Below are positions 12,991 to 13,551 of a stretch of 13,551 nucleotides of DNA, in pieces. The position numbers and the translations under genes were made by a program. Each line of letters begins with the position of its first letter. Within the stretch, counting starts at the first letter, position 1. The DNA is from Thermoplasmata archaeon M9B1D. Its GTDB lineage: Archaea; Thermoplasmatota; E2; DHVEG-1. The notes under the pieces were generated by a model. The model had not been told where the DNA came from and did no database searches. It saw only the letters and a list, made by a program, of their open reading frames with translations. The stretch spans positions 1 to 13,551 of the forward strand of contig MUGC01000012.1 of assembly GCA_002900535.1 (NCBI GenBank), written 5' to 3'.

Positions 12991-13551
12991 TTATTTAACT
13001 ACTATATATACCTCGTTTTTACCTTTTACGGCAATCCAAGGTATAGAAATATCTGCGTATCCACCACGAGGAATAGTAATATTTTCTACTTTATTTTTTT
13101 CCTCATCATTCACATACAAAATAACGTTAATATTTCTGGCAGATACGTCTCCTTTGTTTACAAGTTTAAACGAGGTCTCAACTCGATCGTCTTTCTTAAA
13201 AACTCTAGGCCAATGGAAAACGTTTGATATGTGTAATTTTGTTTTGCTGTCTTTAATAGTAGTAACTGTAGATATCTTACCTGGTTTTTTCTTATTTAGC
13301 GCTTTTGCAATAACTTTAACTTCAATCCAGTCGTCTTTTTTAACATAGTCTGTAGGTTTTACTATAAGTTTAATTTTCGTAGATTGTTTTGATTCAATTA
13401 TTGCTTGTGTCGTATCAAGTGATACATCAAATCCTTCCACTGAAGAGTTAATCATAGTTTTTAATTCATAGGTTAGAACATTTTTGCATGGATTTTTGAT
13501 TGTTATTTCATATTCTGCTTTTTCATCAGGTTTAATTTCCTTGATTCTTTC
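12991..13551 (-). CDS. Ig-like (COG1470/CARDB-type) secreted protein, N-terminus outside window
   Basis: The frame is open to the window edge, so only the last 186 residues are visible; the ATG at 13455 is internal, because ERIKEIKPDEKAEYEITIKN upstream of it is clearly part of the same domain. The visible part has two Ig-like units: one around EYEITIKNPCKNVLTYELKT continuing to IKLIVKPTDYVKKDDWIEV, and a final CARDB-like one (TSFKLVNKGDVSARNINV, then ITIPRGGYADISIPWIAVKG), ending in NEVYIVVK without a C-terminal anchor or sorting tail. This fits archaeal extracytoplasmic proteins of the NEW3/CARDB group, which bind ligands or serve as surface modules. One Cys lies in the visible part. Any signal peptide, enzyme domain or anchor would be beyond the edge. 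Confidence 0.75.
   Translation of the reverse strand, partial: ERIKEIKPDEKAEYEITIKNPCKNVLTYELKTMINSSVEGFDVSLDTTQAIIESKQSTKIKLIVKPTDYVKKDDWIEVKVIAKALNKKKPGKISTVTTIKDSKTKLHISNVFHWPRVFKKDDRVETSFKLVNKGDVSARNINVILYVNDEEKNKVENITIPRGGYADISIPWIAVKGKNEVYIVVK

Noticed and set aside
13455..13455. ATG 13455 as a true start of the Ig-like protein
   Set aside because: The frame continues upstream to the window edge with fitting Ig-like sequence, so the gene is cut by the window.

Overview
The window is AT-rich archaeal DNA, most likely from a euryarchaeote of the Thermoplasmatota type (an uncultured, Methanomassiliicoccales- or benthic-group-like lineage is my best guess; the phylum-level call is only moderately secure). 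The signs are a tRNA-Val without an encoded CCA, TATA boxes centred about 26-32 nt before the first codons of transcription units (so several messages look leaderless), a PGF-CTERM-like tail on a secreted protein, Ig-like domains on secreted proteins, an archaeal COG1340-type coiled-coil protein, and small TrmB-like winged-helix regulation. I see no CRISPR array, insertion sequence or phage gene.

Layout. 26-730 (-): a MagIII/COG2231-like helix-hairpin-helix DNA glycosylase. 899-971 (+): tRNA-Val(UAC). 1008-1265 (+): a glutaredoxin-like CxxC protein. 1272-1622 (-): a cysteine-bearing winged-helix regulator, divergent from 1717-4768 (+), a five-gene cluster of thioredoxin, a lipoprotein whose TlpA-like domain appears circularly permuted, a PGF-CTERM-like surface protein with a Cys pair, a NapH-like membrane iron-sulfur protein, and a membrane-anchored protein with two CxxC motifs. 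A perfect hairpin flanked by A- and T-rich tracts separates this cluster from a convergent 54-residue Cys-rich protein (4803-4967, -) and a PaaK-type adenylate-forming enzyme (5051-6430, -). Two radical SAM genes, both with B12-binding-like N-terminal domains, follow and converge with a 29-bp overlap (6523-7827, +; 7799-9250, -). The second is best read from an ATT start codon. Next is a divergent pair of secreted or anchored thioredoxin-fold proteins (9335-10768, -; 10892-11929, +). The right end holds a coiled-coil protein (12071-12949, -) and the C-terminal part of an Ig-like protein running off the edge (12991-13551, -).

Functional reading. The dominant theme is thiol redox chemistry: seven CxxC-type proteins (six of them thioredoxin-fold), several outside the membrane, plus a membrane iron-sulfur protein that could carry electrons from cytoplasmic ferredoxin-type donors to extracytoplasmic thiols. 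A near-perfect inverted repeat lying between the regulator and thioredoxin promoters suggests that the neighbouring Cys-containing regulator controls the cluster. This is the best candidate in the window for an undescribed system: an archaeal extracytoplasmic disulfide reduction module using a NapH-like protein where other organisms use CcdA/DsbD. The electron-transfer route is inference.
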